Origin: Pseudomonas batumici
GTDB lineage: Bacteria; Pseudomonadota; Gammaproteobacteria; Pseudomonadales; Pseudomonadaceae
Direction of reading: 5' to 3'
Assembly: GCF_000820515.1 (NCBI RefSeq)
Contig: NZ_JXDG01000012.1
Coordinates: 186,001 to 250,000 of the forward strand
DNA length: 64,000 nucleotides
Under the pieces are notes generated by a model, which saw only the letters and a list, made by a program, of their open reading frames with translations, was not told where the DNA came from and ran no database searches. The translations under genes were made by a program, and so were the position numbers. Shown piece after piece: positions 47,474 to 58,710 of the stretch. Positions within the stretch are counted from its first letter, which is position 1. The number at the start of each line of letters is the position of its first letter.

Positions 47474-48427
47474 TCAATTGGCGCCAGGATCTGCCACCAG
47501 TCGTCCGGCTTTTCTGGTCAGGGTCTTGAGAAACTCACGTTGCAACTCGGGATCGTTGCGGGTCAGTTCGATCAGGCTCTGTTCCAGTTCGCTGGCTTCT
47601 TCCTCCAGCCCCAGCTGTGACAGGCGTTTGACCCGATGCACCCATTGGTTGACGTCGTCGCCCTCCAGGTCGTTGTAGATCAGGTCGTGGGCCTCCAGCA
47701 GCTTGCCGCGCAGCGTGCTGCTGAGGGTCAGGCTCGAATCCGAATGGACTTCGCCCTGGGCATCTTCCACGCGGATCTCCAGCTTGCCGATGCGACTCAG
47801 ATCCTGCTCGGCAAAGGGGCTGTCCAGCAGGTTGAGGCGCAACACACCCTGGCGGTCGGTGGTCAGTTCCGAGCTCTGCTTGCCGGTGAGAACCTCCACC
47901 GGCCGTTCAGACCACGGCAGGCTTGAGTATTCCATGCGCTTGTCGCGCTGGACTTCCTCGACCGCGGTCAGGTTCTGCTGGGCACGACCGCCGGACTCGA
48001 CGTTCATGAACGGGTTGACGCCGTCGAGTCCGTCCTTGATCCAGCCATGGGTGATGCTGTCCGGCAGGTGGCCAAGGGCAAAGATATTCGCCACGTTGGC
48101 ACCGACACCGGCGAGCAGTGCCATGGCACCCAGCGGCATTTCATAGACCTTGCGCCAGCCCTGGTAAGGCGTATAGCGCTCATAGAGACGGGTAACGTCG
48201 AACTCGGTGACTTCGAACGTCTTCTGCTCGTGAATGCGCACGCGACGTTGCGGCAGCTCAAGGACCTTGGGCTCGCCGACATCGATCTGCAGGCTGTGGG
48301 CGAGCAGTTTGCGCTCCACGCGCTCCTCATGCTCGCTGCGTTGTGACATCTGGTTGGCGCAGCCGCTGACCAGCAGGGCGCCGCACAAGGCGGCGCCCCC
48401 GAGGGCTAAGGTACTTCGATTGAACAT
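47474..48427 (-). CDS. Conserved lipoprotein of unknown function
   Basis: A 317-residue predicted lipoprotein: signal segment with lipobox LVSGC (Cys near residue 23), then a mixed alpha/beta region. A hydrophobic stretch (about 95-120, MPLGAMALLAGVGANVANIFA) may be a membrane-associated helix. A beta-rich middle (about 170-235) is followed by a helical, Glu-rich C-terminus (about 240-310) with RVKRLSQLGLEEEASELEQ. No family is recognised. It lies 17 bp after proS on the same strand, so it may be co-transcribed with it. Confidence 0.75.
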   Translation of the reverse strand: MFNRSTLALGGAALCGALLVSGCANQMSQRSEHEERVERKLLAHSLQIDVGEPKVLELPQRRVRIHEQKTFEVTEFDVTRLYERYTPYQGWRKVYEMPLGAMALLAGVGANVANIFALGHLPDSITHGWIKDGLDGVNPFMNVESGGRAQQNLTAVEEVQRDKRMEYSSLPWSERPVEVLTGKQSSELTTDRQGVLRLNLLDSPFAEQDLSRIGKLEIRVEDAQGEVHSDSSLTLSSTLRGKLLEAHDLIYNDLEGDDVNQWVHRVKRLSQLGLEEEASELEQSLIELTRNDPELQREFLKTLTRKAGRLVADPGAN

Positions 48428-48444
48428 GGGCTCTCTATCTGGGC

Positions 48445-50160
48445 TCAGCGACGGATACGGGCCTGAAGGAACGCCAGCACCTCGGCGACCGGCAGGGCTT
48501 GCGCCTCGGCCTCGGTGCGGCTCTTGTATTCCAGGTTGCCTTCGGCCAGGCCGCGGTCGCTGACCACGATCCGATGGGGGATGCCGATCAGCTCCATGTC
48601 CGCGAACTTGATGCCCGGGCTGGTTTTCTTGTCGCGGTCGTCCAGCAGCACTTCGAAGCCGGCGGCCGTCAGTTCGGCGTAGAGCTTGTCGGTGGCTTCG
48701 CGAACCAGTTCGGTTTCATAGCGCAGCGGTACCAGGGCGATCTGGAACGGTGCCAGGGAGTCGCTCCAGATGATCCCGTTGTCGTCGTTGTTCTGCTCGA
48801 TGGCGGCGGCGACCACACGGGAAACGCCGATACCGTAGCAGCCCATGGTCAGGGTCACCGGCTTGCCGTTTTCGCCCAGCACCTGGCACTTCATCGCTTC
48901 GCTGTACTTGGTGCCCAGCTGGAAGATGTGGCCGACTTCGATGCCGCGCTTGATTTCCAGGGTGCCCTTGCCGTCCGGGCTCGGATCGCCGGCCACGACG
49001 TTGCGCAGGTCAGCCACGGTCGGGACCGGCAGGTCGCGTTCCCAGTTGACGCCGAAGTAGTGCTTGTCGTCGATATTGGCGCCGATACTGAAGTCGCTCA
49101 TCAGCTCGACCGAACGGTCGATGATGATCGGCAGCGGCAGGTTCAACGGGCCGAGGGAACCGGCGCCGGCGCCGATGGCGTCACGCAGTTCGGCGTCGGA
49201 AGCCATGACCAGTGGGCTGGCAACGCCGGGCTGGTTGGCGGCCTTGATTTCGTTGAGGTCGTGATCGCCACGGATGATCAGGGCAATCAGCTTGCCTGCT
49301 TCTTCGGCGTGGACGATCAGGGTCTTGACGGTCTTTTCGATCGGCAGGTTGTAGCCTTCGACCAGCTGCGCAATGGTTTTCGCGTCAGGGGTGTCGACCA
49401 GGCGCAGCGCTTCGCTCGGCGCGGGGCGCGAGGTTTCCCGTGGCACGGCTTCGGCTTTCTCGATGTTCGCCGCATAGTCGGAGCCGTTGCTGAAGACGAT
49501 ATCGTCTTCGCCGGACTCGGCCAGCACGTGGAATTCATGGGAGCCGGCGCCGCCGATGGAGCCGTTGTCCGCTTCCACCGGACGGAACCTCAGGCCCAGG
49601 CGGGTAAAGATGTTGCAGTACGCCTGGTGCATGCGGTCGTAGGTGATCTGCAGCGAGGCCTGGTCGGCGTGGAAGGAGTAGGCGTCCTTCATGATGAACT
49701 CGCGACCGCGCATCAGGCCGAAGCGTGGACGGATTTCGTCACGGAACTTGGTCTGGATCTGGTACAGGTTGATCGGCAGCTGCTTGTAGCTGCTCAGCTC
49801 GTTGCGGCACAGATCGGTGATCACTTCTTCGTGGGTCGGGCCTGCGCAGAAGTCGCGGTCGTGGCGATCTTTCAGGCGCAGCAGCTCGGGGCCGTACTGT
49901 TCCCAGCGACCGGATTCCTGCCACAGTTCAGCCGGCTGGATACCGGGCATCAGTACTTCCAGGGCGCCGGCCGCGTCCATTTCCTCGCGAACGATGGCTT
50001 CGACCTTGCGCATCACGCGCAGGCCCATGGGCAGCCAGGTGTACAGGCCGGAAGCGAGTTTGCGGATCATCCCGGCGCGCAGCATCAGCTGGTGGCTGAT
50101 CACGACCGCGTCGGAAGGCGTTTCTTTCTGTGTGGCGAGCAAATATTGACTGGTGCGCAT
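48445..50160 (-). CDS. proS: Proline-tRNA ligase
   Basis: Class II aminoacyl-tRNA synthetase charging tRNA-Pro; bacterial type with editing insertion. The 571-residue product has the N-terminal catalytic part with motif 2 in [20 protein letters not shown] (about 135-155). The INS editing domain (about residues 225-385) corrects Ala-tRNA-Pro and contains [10 protein letters not shown]. Motif 3 is [19 protein letters not shown] (about 440), and a C-terminal anticodon-binding domain follows. The start ATG at 50160 gives [13 protein letters not shown], the family N-terminus. Confidence 0.97.
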   Translation of the reverse strand: MRTSQYLLATQKETPSDAVVISHQLMLRAGMIRKLASGLYTWLPMGLRVMRKVEAIVREEMDAAGALEVLMPGIQPAELWQESGRWEQYGPELLRLKDRHDRDFCAGPTHEEVITDLCRNELSSYKQLPINLYQIQTKFRDEIRPRFGLMRGREFIMKDAYSFHADQASLQITYDRMHQAYCNIFTRLGLRFRPVEADNGSIGGAGSHEFHVLAESGEDDIVFSNGSDYAANIEKAEAVPRETSRPAPSEALRLVDTPDAKTIAQLVEGYNLPIEKTVKTLIVHAEEAGKLIALIIRGDHDLNEIKAANQPGVASPLVMASDAELRDAIGAGAGSLGPLNLPLPIIIDRSVELMSDFSIGANIDDKHYFGVNWERDLPVPTVADLRNVVAGDPSPDGKGTLEIKRGIEVGHIFQLGTKYSEAMKCQVLGENGKPVTLTMGCYGIGVSRVVAAAIEQNNDDNGIIWSDSLAPFQIALVPLRYETELVREATDKLYAELTAAGFEVLLDDRDKKTSPGIKFADMELIGIPHRIVVSDRGLAEGNLEYKSRTEAEAQALPVAEVLAFLQARIRR

Positions 50161-50276
50161 GGTTGGCCGTTGTCGCTTGCTGATGACTGAAATGACTGGG
50201 CATTGTACGGGGGGGATCCGGCGACGTACAGGCGTGTCGCCGCGCCGCCCGGGGGAAGGGCGGCGGCGTCCTTTGT

Positions 50277-51821
50277 CTACGGGCTTTCTTCGCCGACAGC
50301 CTCGGGTTCCGAGCCTTCGCCACGACTGGATTGAAACCAGTGCAGGGCAATCAGGATCAAGGTCGGTATGCCTATCAGAGTAGTGATGATGAAGAACGTG
50401 TGGTAGCCGAACTTTTCCACCATCACGCCGGAATAACCGCCGATCAGGCGCGGCAACAGCAGCATGATCGAGCTGAGCAGGGCGTACTGGGTGGCGGAGA
50501 ACTTCAGGTTGGTCAGGCTCGACAGGTAGGCGACGAAGGCCGAGGTCGCCATGCCGGAACTGAAGTTGTCCAGGGAGATGGTGACGATCAGCATCTTGAG
50601 GTTCGGGCCCATGTCAGCCAGCAGCATGAACATCAGGTTGGTCGCCGACGAGGCCGCGCCGCCGATGAACAGGATTGGCAGGATGCCGAAGCGCACGATC
50701 AGCAGGCCGCCCACGCCGGCCCCCAGCAGGGTCATGATCAGGCCGAAGATCTTGCTGACCCCGGCGATCTGGTCCTTGGTGAAGCCCTGGTCGATATAGA
50801 AGACGTTGGCCATTACCCCCATGACCGTGTCCGACATCCGGTAGGTGGCGATCAACCCCAGCAACAGCAGGGCCTGCCAGCGATAGCGGACGATGAAGTC
50901 GTTGACCGGCGTCAGCACCGGTGCCAGGCCGCGGCGGCCCATGCTCGACAGGCAGAGGGTGGTGAGCAGGGTGTAGAGGATGGCGCGCAGGAAGGCACGG
51001 TCTTTCAGCAGCAGGTCGAGCATGCTGCGGCCTTGGAACAGCACGCTGGCGAAATCGGTGTTGTAGAGCTGGGTGAACATCGCCGGGACCGAGACCAGCA
51101 GGATGATCAGCACGAAGACCGAGGCCAGTTGGTGCACGAAGCTGTAGCGTCCGGCGGAGAGCTGGGTGCGCAGCGGCACCGGCGGTTCGCGCATGAAGAA
51201 GGTGGTGAGCAGCGCTGGGATCATCAGCAGGCCGAACAGCACATAAGTGCCGGTCCAGGCCGAATGCTTGTAGCTGAAACCGGTGGAGCCGAAGCCTTCG
51301 GCGATAAACAGCGCACCGGCGGTGGCCAGCAGGGCGGCGACCCGATAACCCGACATATAGCTGGCGGCCAGGGCGGCCTGCTGGCTCTCGTTGGCGATTT
51401 CCAGGCGATAGGCGTCCACCGCGATGTCCTGGGTGGCGGAGGCGAAGGCCACGAGGACAGCGATGGCGATCAGCCAGGACAGATGCTTCTGTGGATCGCA
51501 GAAGCCCATGCCGATCAATCCGAGGACGATCAGGGTCTGCGCCAGCACCAACCAGGAACGACGCCGTCCCAGTTTGCCGAGCAGCGGCAGGCGCCACTGG
51601 TCGAGCAGGGGCGACCAGACCCATTTGAAGGCATAGGCCAGGCCGATCAGGCTGGCATAACCGATGGTTTCGCGGGCTACGCCGGCTTCACGCAGCCAGA
51701 CGGAAAGCGTGGAAAACACCAACATATAAGGCAGACCGGCGGCGAAACCGAGCAGCAACAGTACGAGTGTCGAGGGGCTGGCATAAGCGGCGAGCGCGGC
51801 GCGCCAGGTTTTACGGGGCAT
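50277..51821 (-). CDS. ampG: Muropeptide permease AmpG
   Basis: Inner-membrane transporter of the major facilitator superfamily that imports GlcNAc-anhydroMurNAc peptides for peptidoglycan recycling; required for AmpC beta-lactamase induction in pseudomonads. The 514-residue product has about 14 hydrophobic segments. The N-terminal [20 protein letters not shown] and [10 protein letters not shown] and the segment [20 protein letters not shown] are strongly AmpG-like. The next gene upstream on the same strand is an alkyltransferase-like protein 43 bp away. Confidence 0.92.
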   Translation of the reverse strand: MPRKTWRAALAAYASPSTLVLLLLGFAAGLPYMLVFSTLSVWLREAGVARETIGYASLIGLAYAFKWVWSPLLDQWRLPLLGKLGRRRSWLVLAQTLIVLGLIGMGFCDPQKHLSWLIAIAVLVAFASATQDIAVDAYRLEIANESQQAALAASYMSGYRVAALLATAGALFIAEGFGSTGFSYKHSAWTGTYVLFGLLMIPALLTTFFMREPPVPLRTQLSAGRYSFVHQLASVFVLIILLVSVPAMFTQLYNTDFASVLFQGRSMLDLLLKDRAFLRAILYTLLTTLCLSSMGRRGLAPVLTPVNDFIVRYRWQALLLLGLIATYRMSDTVMGVMANVFYIDQGFTKDQIAGVSKIFGLIMTLLGAGVGGLLIVRFGILPILFIGGAASSATNLMFMLLADMGPNLKMLIVTISLDNFSSGMATSAFVAYLSSLTNLKFSATQYALLSSIMLLLPRLIGGYSGVMVEKFGYHTFFIITTLIGIPTLILIALHWFQSSRGEGSEPEAVGEESP

Positions 51822-51864
51822 GGGCTGGAATCTGCCTCAGGTTAACGGAAACAAAGCGCGCACT

Positions 51865-52215
51865 CTAACCGCTGTGCTCTATCGGGCGCCAGCCATGGCG
51901 CTTGATATCGACGCGATTGTTCAGAATGCTCAGGCCCTCAGTCCGCAGCCGGGCGCGTTGTTCGTCACCGGAAGGGCTGCCGGCGGGCAAACTGATCCGA
52001 CCGCCGGCACCCAATACCCGGTGCCAGGGCAGGCGTGTGTCGGCGGGCAACTGGCTCAGGGTTCGCCCCACCCAGCGTGCGGCGCGCCCCAAGCCGGCCA
52101 GTTCGGCAAGCTGGCCATAAGTCACCACCTGGCCTTCGGGAACTTGCGCCAGGGTCAGGTACAGGGCGGTGCGGCGCATCTGCGCGGGGCTCTCGGCGGT
52201 ACTGTCTTCAGTCAT
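51865..52215 (-). CDS. Alkyltransferase-like protein (MGMT fold, Trp at the active-site Cys)
   Basis: A 116-residue protein of the O6-alkylguanine-DNA alkyltransferase C-terminal (DNA-binding) type. The conserved PCHRV motif of methyltransferases reads PWHRV here, so the acceptor Cys is replaced by Trp. This is the hallmark of ATL proteins, which bind O6-alkylguanine and channel it to nucleotide-excision repair instead of repairing it directly. QVPEGQVVTYGQLAELAG carries the helix and the Arg-finger region. The ATG at 52215 is used; a TTG at 52224 is the only longer start. Confidence 0.9.
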   Translation of the reverse strand: MTEDSTAESPAQMRRTALYLTLAQVPEGQVVTYGQLAELAGLGRAARWVGRTLSQLPADTRLPWHRVLGAGGRISLPAGSPSGDEQRARLRTEGLSILNNRVDIKRHGWRPIEHSG

Positions 52216-52381
52216 CGGAGGCAATCCTGAGGTCTTTGCCCATTTTATCCGGAATCCTCCTGTGCCTTGTCGTTTTCCGCGCCTCGACGCCCAGGTTGGG
52301 CTGCGTTACGATTTTCATTCGCAAGCCTCAAGGCCTGTCGACGGTTTCTGTACGAACGGTTTCTGCACAAGGAGTCAAAAG

Positions 52382-53113
52382 GTGAGCGTTGAAGTGACCA
52401 AGAATGCCCGCGAGCTGCTGCTCAAGGAGTACCGGGGGGTGTTGTCCACGCACTCCAAGGCCATGCCCGGTTTCCCGTTTGGCTCCGTGGTGCCTTATTG
52501 CCTTGACGACCAGGGACGGGCGCTGATCCTGATCAGCCGGATCGCCCAGCACACCCACAACCTGCAGAAGGATCCCAGATGTTCCCTGCTGGTGGGCGAG
52601 CGCGAAGCCGAGGACGTCCAGGCGGTCGGTCGACTGACCTACCTGGCCGAGGCCGAAAAGCTCAGCGATCCCCTGGCGATCGAGGCGGCGGCCGAGCGCT
52701 ACTACCGCTACTTCCCCGACTCGCGCAATTACCACCAGGCCCATGACTTCGACTTCTGGGTGCTCAAGCCGGTGCGCCACCGCTACATCGGCGGTTTCGG
52801 CGCGATCCACTGGCTGGATCAGGTCACCCTGGCCAATCCCTTCGCGGGCAAGGCCGAGGCGAGCATGGTCGAGCACATGAACAGCGACCATGCCAAGGCC
52901 ATCGCCCACTACGTCGCGCTGTCCGGCCTGCCGGATGCGGTGCCGGCGCAACTGGCGGGTATCGACACCGAGGGCATGCACTTGCGCATCGGCCAGGCGC
53001 TGTACTGGTTGCCCTTTGAAACGCCTTGCAACACGCCGATACAAGTTCGCGAGGCCTTGGTTTCCCTGGCTCACGCGCAGCATTGGCCAAAAAAGCCGGC
53101 GGCTTCAGCTTGA
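52382..53113 (+). CDS. HugZ-family haem-degradation/utilisation protein
   Basis: A 243-residue protein: an N-terminal FMN-binding-like split beta-barrel (about residues 10-150, with FPFGSVVPYCLDDQG and SRIAQHTHNL) and a C-terminal HugZ-type domain (about 160-235) with EHMNSDHAKAIAHYV. HugZ proteins can open haem or act in haem-iron use, but many family members are uncharacterised. The GTG at 52382 has AAGGAG seven bases before it. A longer upstream frame has no such site. It is divergent from the ATL gene. Confidence 0.88.
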   Translation: MSVEVTKNARELLLKEYRGVLSTHSKAMPGFPFGSVVPYCLDDQGRALILISRIAQHTHNLQKDPRCSLLVGEREAEDVQAVGRLTYLAEAEKLSDPLAIEAAAERYYRYFPDSRNYHQAHDFDFWVLKPVRHRYIGGFGAIHWLDQVTLANPFAGKAEASMVEHMNSDHAKAIAHYVALSGLPDAVPAQLAGIDTEGMHLRIGQALYWLPFETPCNTPIQVREALVSLAHAQHWPKKPAASA

Positions 53114-53178
53114 ATTCACGGATTGTCGACGTCATCTAAGGTGAAGTGGAAGGCATTCTTCCGTAGAGGAACCATTTG

Positions 53179-53652
53179 ATGCGCGCTTTTCTATTGCTCT
53201 TTCTGCTGTTTCCGGTGCTAGAGCTGTATGTGTTTTTCCAGGTCAGCACCGCGATCGGGTTTTTCCCGGCCCTGGCGCTGATCATTCTCGGTTCGATGCT
53301 GGGTGTGCTGGTCCTGCGGGTCGCGGGTATCGCCACGGCATTGCGGGCCCGGGAAAGCCTGAGCCGTGGCGAGTTGCCGGCCCAGACCATGCTCGAAGGC
53401 CTGATGCTGGCGCTGGGCGGCGGCCTGATGCTGCTGCCGGGATTTATCAGCGACATCATCGGCCTGGTCCTGCTGCTGCCCATGACCCGCCGCCTGCTGG
53501 CCGACCGCATGCGTCGACGCGCCGAAGAACAGGCCATCCGTCAGCGGGCCTTCGCCGACGACCTGCAGGCTCGTGGTCCGTCAGGTCCGGTGCCGGCCAA
53601 TCACCGGCAACCCCAGGTGATCGAAGGCGAGTTCGAACACCGCGACTCCTGA
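53179..53652 (+). CDS. fxsA: FxsA-family membrane protein
   Basis: A 157-residue inner-membrane protein. Three hydrophobic segments (about residues 2-22, 25-45 and 75-95) with LLFLLFPVLELYVFFQVS and GLMLALGGGLMLLPGFISD are the FxsA signature. Overproduction of FxsA in E. coli relieves exclusion of phage T7 by F plasmid; its normal role is unknown. A charged cytoplasmic tail (about 105-157) follows. It lies 250 bp upstream of groES, the common Pseudomonas order. Confidence 0.88.
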   Translation: MRAFLLLFLLFPVLELYVFFQVSTAIGFFPALALIILGSMLGVLVLRVAGIATALRARESLSRGELPAQTMLEGLMLALGGGLMLLPGFISDIIGLVLLLPMTRRLLADRMRRRAEEQAIRQRAFADDLQARGPSGPVPANHRQPQVIEGEFEHRDS

Positions 53653-53732
53653 TAGTCACTGCATCGACACGGCACCTTCGGGTGCCGTGTTCGCTTTCGG
53701 CCAGCGCCAGGTAAAAAAAACGTCACCCTGCC

Positions 53733-53760
53733 CTTGAAATCACCTTTGGTGACCTTATGT
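53733..53760 (+). promoter_or_regulatory. Sigma-32-type heat-shock promoter of groESL
   Basis: CTTGAAA at 53733, a 13-base spacer, then CCTTATGT ending at 53760. This matches the sigma-32 consensus CTTGAAA-N13-15-CCCCATNT. It lies 145 bp before groES. Confidence 0.75.
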
Positions 53761-53904
53761 AACGGTCACCGCAAGGTTTTGGCGACAATCGCCAGGCAGT
53801 CTTTCCGCGGTTCGCTTGGCGAGCCGCAACCGGCAACGCCGGATTTGCTAAACAGGTCGGTATCGATATCGACCCTTGAAAACCATAATTAGGAGAGATC
53901 GACA
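53761..53904 (+). ncRNA. Structured 5' leader of groES
   Basis: About 140 nt between the heat-shock promoter and the groES start containing four consecutive hairpins: GGCGACAATCGCC (53781-53793), GCGG...CCGC (53807-53827), CCGGCAACGCCGG (53830-53842) and GGTCGGTATCGATATCGACC (53855-53874). A structured leader of Pseudomonas groES has been listed among conserved RNA motifs (named Pseudomon-groES, from memory). It could act as a thermosensor or stabilise the mRNA. Confidence 0.6.
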
Positions 53905-55894
<1,990 letters not shown>

Positions 55895-55915
55895 GTCGGC
55901 CCCACCCGCTATGAA

Positions 55916-55947
55916 GAAACCCCGCCTCGTGCGGGGTTTCTTTTTTT
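55916..55947 (+). terminator. Intrinsic terminator after groEL
   Basis: GAAACCCCGC and GCGGGGTTTC around the 5-base loop CTCGT, followed by seven T. It lies 22 bp after the groEL stop codon and ends the groESL operon. Confidence 0.92.
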
Positions 55948-56057
55948 CGGCAAGTCACAGGCGGCTGCTTTCATCGCGCAGCTTGTAGCTGCCACAGGCT
56001 TGCCCTTAAGCTGCGCGGGCCAAGACACGGCCGTTACCGCGTACGGAGAGAGTACCC

Positions 56058-56741
56058 ATGCGAATTCTACTGGTTGAAGACAACCGCGATATCCTCGCCA
56101 ACCTGGCCGATTACCTGGGGCTTAAAGGCTATACCGTGGATTGTGCGCAGGACGGCTTGTCGGGCTTGCACCTGGCCGCCACCGAGCACTACGACCTGAT
56201 CGTGCTGGATATCATGTTGCCCGGGATCGACGGCTTCACCCTGTGCAAGCGCCTGCGTGAAGATGCCCGGCGCGACACGCCGGTGATCATGCTCACCGCC
56301 CGCGATCAACTGGACGACCGCCTGCAAGGCTTCAAGTCCGGTGCCGACGACTACCTGCTCAAGCCGTTCGCCCTGTCGGAACTGGCGGCGCGTATCGAAG
56401 CGGTGCTGCGTCGGGCCCAGGGTGGCGGACGGCGGGCCTTGCAGGTCGGTGACCTGAGCTACGACCTCGACACCCTGGAAGTGACCCGTGAGGGGCGTCT
56501 GCTCAAGCTCAACCCCGTGGGCCTGAAACTGCTGGCGGTGCTGATGCAGAAAAGTCCCCATGTGCTACGCCGCGAAATTCTCGAGGAAGCCCTGTGGGGC
56601 GACGATTGCCCGGACAGCGACAGTCTGCGCAGCCATGTCCACCAACTGCGCCAGGTGATCGACAAGCCGTTCGAAAGGCCTTTGCTGCACACCGTGCACG
56701 GTGTCGGCTATCGCCTGGCCGAAGGCCGCGATGGAGTTTAA
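56058..56741 (+). CDS. colR: Response regulator ColR
   Basis: OmpR/PhoB-type response regulator of the ColRS two-component system, which in pseudomonads controls outer-membrane modification and tolerance to metals and phenol. The 227-residue product has the receiver domain (1-118) with phospho-acceptor Asp in LIVLDIMLPGIDGF and Lys in YLLKPFALSEL, then a winged-helix DNA-binding domain (about 130-222) with SLRSHVHQLRQVIDKP. It overlaps colS by 11 bp. The assignment rests on similarity and on the groEL neighbourhood seen in P. aeruginosa. Confidence 0.9.
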   Translation: MRILLVEDNRDILANLADYLGLKGYTVDCAQDGLSGLHLAATEHYDLIVLDIMLPGIDGFTLCKRLREDARRDTPVIMLTARDQLDDRLQGFKSGADDYLLKPFALSELAARIEAVLRRAQGGGRRALQVGDLSYDLDTLEVTREGRLLKLNPVGLKLLAVLMQKSPHVLRREILEEALWGDDCPDSDSLRSHVHQLRQVIDKPFERPLLHTVHGVGYRLAEGRDGV

Positions 56742-58011
56742 ACAGAGCCTTGCCCAGCGGATCATCATCGCCTTTGCGCTGATGAGCGCCCTGGTGGCGG
56801 GGATGTTCGCCCTGGGGATCGTGGCGACGGTTCACCTGGTCGAGGAAGGGCTGATTTCCGCGGGTCTGGGTGGCGATCTCCAGCGCCTGTTGTTGATGGA
56901 CAGCGTCAGCGACTGGAGTCATCGGCCCGAGCCTGACCAGCTGTTCTATTTCAGCGGCGGCCAGGGCGACTTCGCCTTGCCCAGGGATCTGCGCCACCTG
57001 GACGCCGGGTTCCACGAAGTGTTTCGCGACCAGCTGTCCTACCACGCCATGGTCGAGGTGGTCGACGGTCGGCGCTATGTGCTGTTGCAGGACCAGAGCG
57101 ATTTCGAAGAGCGCGAGCGGGTGCTGTTTGCCGTGGTGCTGGTGGGATTCGTCCTGGCGCTGGCCCTGGCGGTGTTCCTCGGCTGGGTCCTGGCCCGACG
57201 GGTGATGGCGCCGGTGGTCCGGTTGGCCCGGCAGGTGCGTCATCGTGATCAGCTACTGGGACTGGCGCCGCCCTTGGCGCCTGATTATGCCGCCGATGAA
57301 GTGGGCGAACTGGCGGTGGCATTCGATGCCACCCTCGGCCGGCTGCGCGATGCCCTGACCCGTGAGCGACTGTTCACCAGCGATGTCAGCCATGAACTGC
57401 GCACGCCGCTGATGGTGCTGGCGACCTCCTGTGAACTGCTGCTGGAAAACCCGGCCCTCGACCCGCGCGGACGTAATCAGGTCGAGCGTATTGCCCGGGC
57501 CAGCGAGGAAATGCGCGAACTGGTGCAGACCTTCCTGATGCTGGCCCGGGCTCAGCGCGAGGATGCCAGCATGTCGCCGCGGGTCTCCCTGAACCGGGTG
57601 GCGGATGACCTGATCGGCCTGTGGCGCGCACCGATCGAAGAGAAGGGCCTGCGGTTGATCGTCGATCCCGGCAACCCCCTGGATACTCGCTACAACGCCA
57701 CCTTCCTGCACGCGGTGATGGGTAACCTGCTGCGCAACGCCCTGCACTACACCGACCGGGGCTTTATCCGCCTGAGTCTGGAACCTGCCGGCTTCGTGGT
57801 GGAGGACAGTGGCGTGGGGATTCCCGAGGAGAAGCGCGAAGCCATGTTCCAGCCCTTTGTACGGGGTAACGAAAAACGTGGTGAAGGTCTCGGCCTGGGC
57901 CTGTCGCTGGTCCAGCGCATCTGCGAAAACCAGGGCTGGCACGTCAGCCTGACCACCATGCAACCCAATGGCTGCCGCTTTCATGTCGACCTGCGCGGGC
58001 CTGATGTCTGA
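56731..58011 (+). CDS. colS: Sensor histidine kinase ColS
   Basis: Membrane histidine kinase partner of ColR. The 426-residue product has transmembrane helices at about 11-35 and 133-155, a short periplasmic loop (about 36-132), HAMP (about 155-210), the phospho-acceptor His in SDVSHELRTPLMVL, and a HATPase domain with NLLRNALHYT and GLGLGLSLVQ. In P. putida ColS senses Fe3+/Zn2+ through periplasmic residues H35, E38, H95, E96, H105, E126 and E129. All seven occur at the same numbers here, including the ExxE pair EERE (126-129). It is co-translated with colR. Confidence 0.92.
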   Translation: MEFKQSLAQRIIIAFALMSALVAGMFALGIVATVHLVEEGLISAGLGGDLQRLLLMDSVSDWSHRPEPDQLFYFSGGQGDFALPRDLRHLDAGFHEVFRDQLSYHAMVEVVDGRRYVLLQDQSDFEERERVLFAVVLVGFVLALALAVFLGWVLARRVMAPVVRLARQVRHRDQLLGLAPPLAPDYAADEVGELAVAFDATLGRLRDALTRERLFTSDVSHELRTPLMVLATSCELLLENPALDPRGRNQVERIARASEEMRELVQTFLMLARAQREDASMSPRVSLNRVADDLIGLWRAPIEEKGLRLIVDPGNPLDTRYNATFLHAVMGNLLRNALHYTDRGFIRLSLEPAGFVVEDSGVGIPEEKREAMFQPFVRGNEKRGEGLGLGLSLVQRICENQGWHVSLTTMQPNGCRFHVDLRGPDV

Positions 58012-58121
58012 TCGCAGGCCGCATTTTCAGGTGCTGCACAAGCGCTGACCGCCGGGCGATGATCTCAAACGGCTATGATTCCATTCGTCGTTGAGCACCA
58101 CTGCCCAGGGAAGACTGAGCT

Positions 58122-58391
58122 ATGTTGAAGGTAGTTGTTCCGCAGTACCTTCAAAGGTTTATGGTGATGAAGTTAGAAGTCGCCCGAGGTTTATTCCTGG
58201 CCGGTGCTTTGGCAGTGGCCTCCATGGCTCTAGTGGCCTGGGAGCAACCCGGTCCCCAGGTGTTGACTGCTGCGACGGGTACCGGGCATTGCCCTTTACC
58301 CCGTACAGCCAAGGCGAGTGATGCCAAACCTGGCAATGACCTGTTGTTGCTGATGTTCGGCCTTTCCCAAGGGCTCAAGCCGCAGAGTTGA
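58122..58391 (+). CDS. Small conserved exported or membrane protein
   Basis: An 89-residue protein preceded by GGGAAG, eight bases before the ATG. One hydrophobic helix (about residues 25-40, GLFLAGALAVASMALVAW) could be a signal or anchor. The mature part has one Cys and a short hydrophobic C-terminal stretch LLLLMFGL. No domain is recognised. A perfect terminator lies 20 bp after it, which supports it as a real, short transcript. Alternative starts inside the reading frame (58158, 58170) are possible. Confidence 0.6.
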   Translation: MLKVVVPQYLQRFMVMKLEVARGLFLAGALAVASMALVAWEQPGPQVLTAATGTGHCPLPRTAKASDAKPGNDLLLLMFGLSQGLKPQS

Positions 58392-58411
58392 AATCGTCCC
58401 GTCCCTCTCAC

Positions 58412-58439
58412 AGGCCTCGTATTGATCGAGGCCTTTTTT
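58412..58439 (+). terminator. Intrinsic terminator after the 58122 gene
   Basis: AGGCCTCG and CGAGGCCT, an 8-bp perfect stem around TATTGAT, followed by TTTTT. It isolates the upstream genes from the rsmZ control region. Confidence 0.88.
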
Positions 58440-58528
58440 ATGGGCGTGGTTTGATCGGTTTCGAGGAAGAACTCCCGGGTGCGCAGATCAGGATTGGATC
58501 CAGGATTGCTGTTTTACCTGCTTGGGCG

Positions 58529-58546
58529 TGTAAGTCATTGCTTACA
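58529..58546. promoter_or_regulatory. GacA upstream activating sequence of rsmZ
   Basis: TGTAAGTCATTGCTTACA is an exact match to the palindromic GacA UAS, TGTAAG-N6-CTTACA. It lies 165 bp before the rsmZ start, the position seen for rsmZ in fluorescent pseudomonads. Confidence 0.92.
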
Positions 58547-58674
58547 TCTTGCGTAAGCGATCGAGGATAATTTGCCGTCTCGATTACCACGTGTGTCATT
58601 TAAATAATTGAAATATATAGTTTTTTTGTATTTTGAATGGATCCAATGTGGAGAAGATGGCATTTTGGATCCAG

Positions 58675-58702
58675 TTGCGGCGCCTCAGAAAGTCTTTAAT
58701 AT
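58675..58702 (+). promoter_or_regulatory. Core promoter of rsmZ
   Basis: TTGCGG at 58675-58680, a 16-base spacer and TAATAT at 58697-58702 form a sigma-70-type promoter. The -10 box ends eight bases before the inferred first rsmZ base at 58711. The upstream flank (58595-58635) is AT-rich. Confidence 0.65.
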
Positions 58703-58710
58703 TGCTCCTG

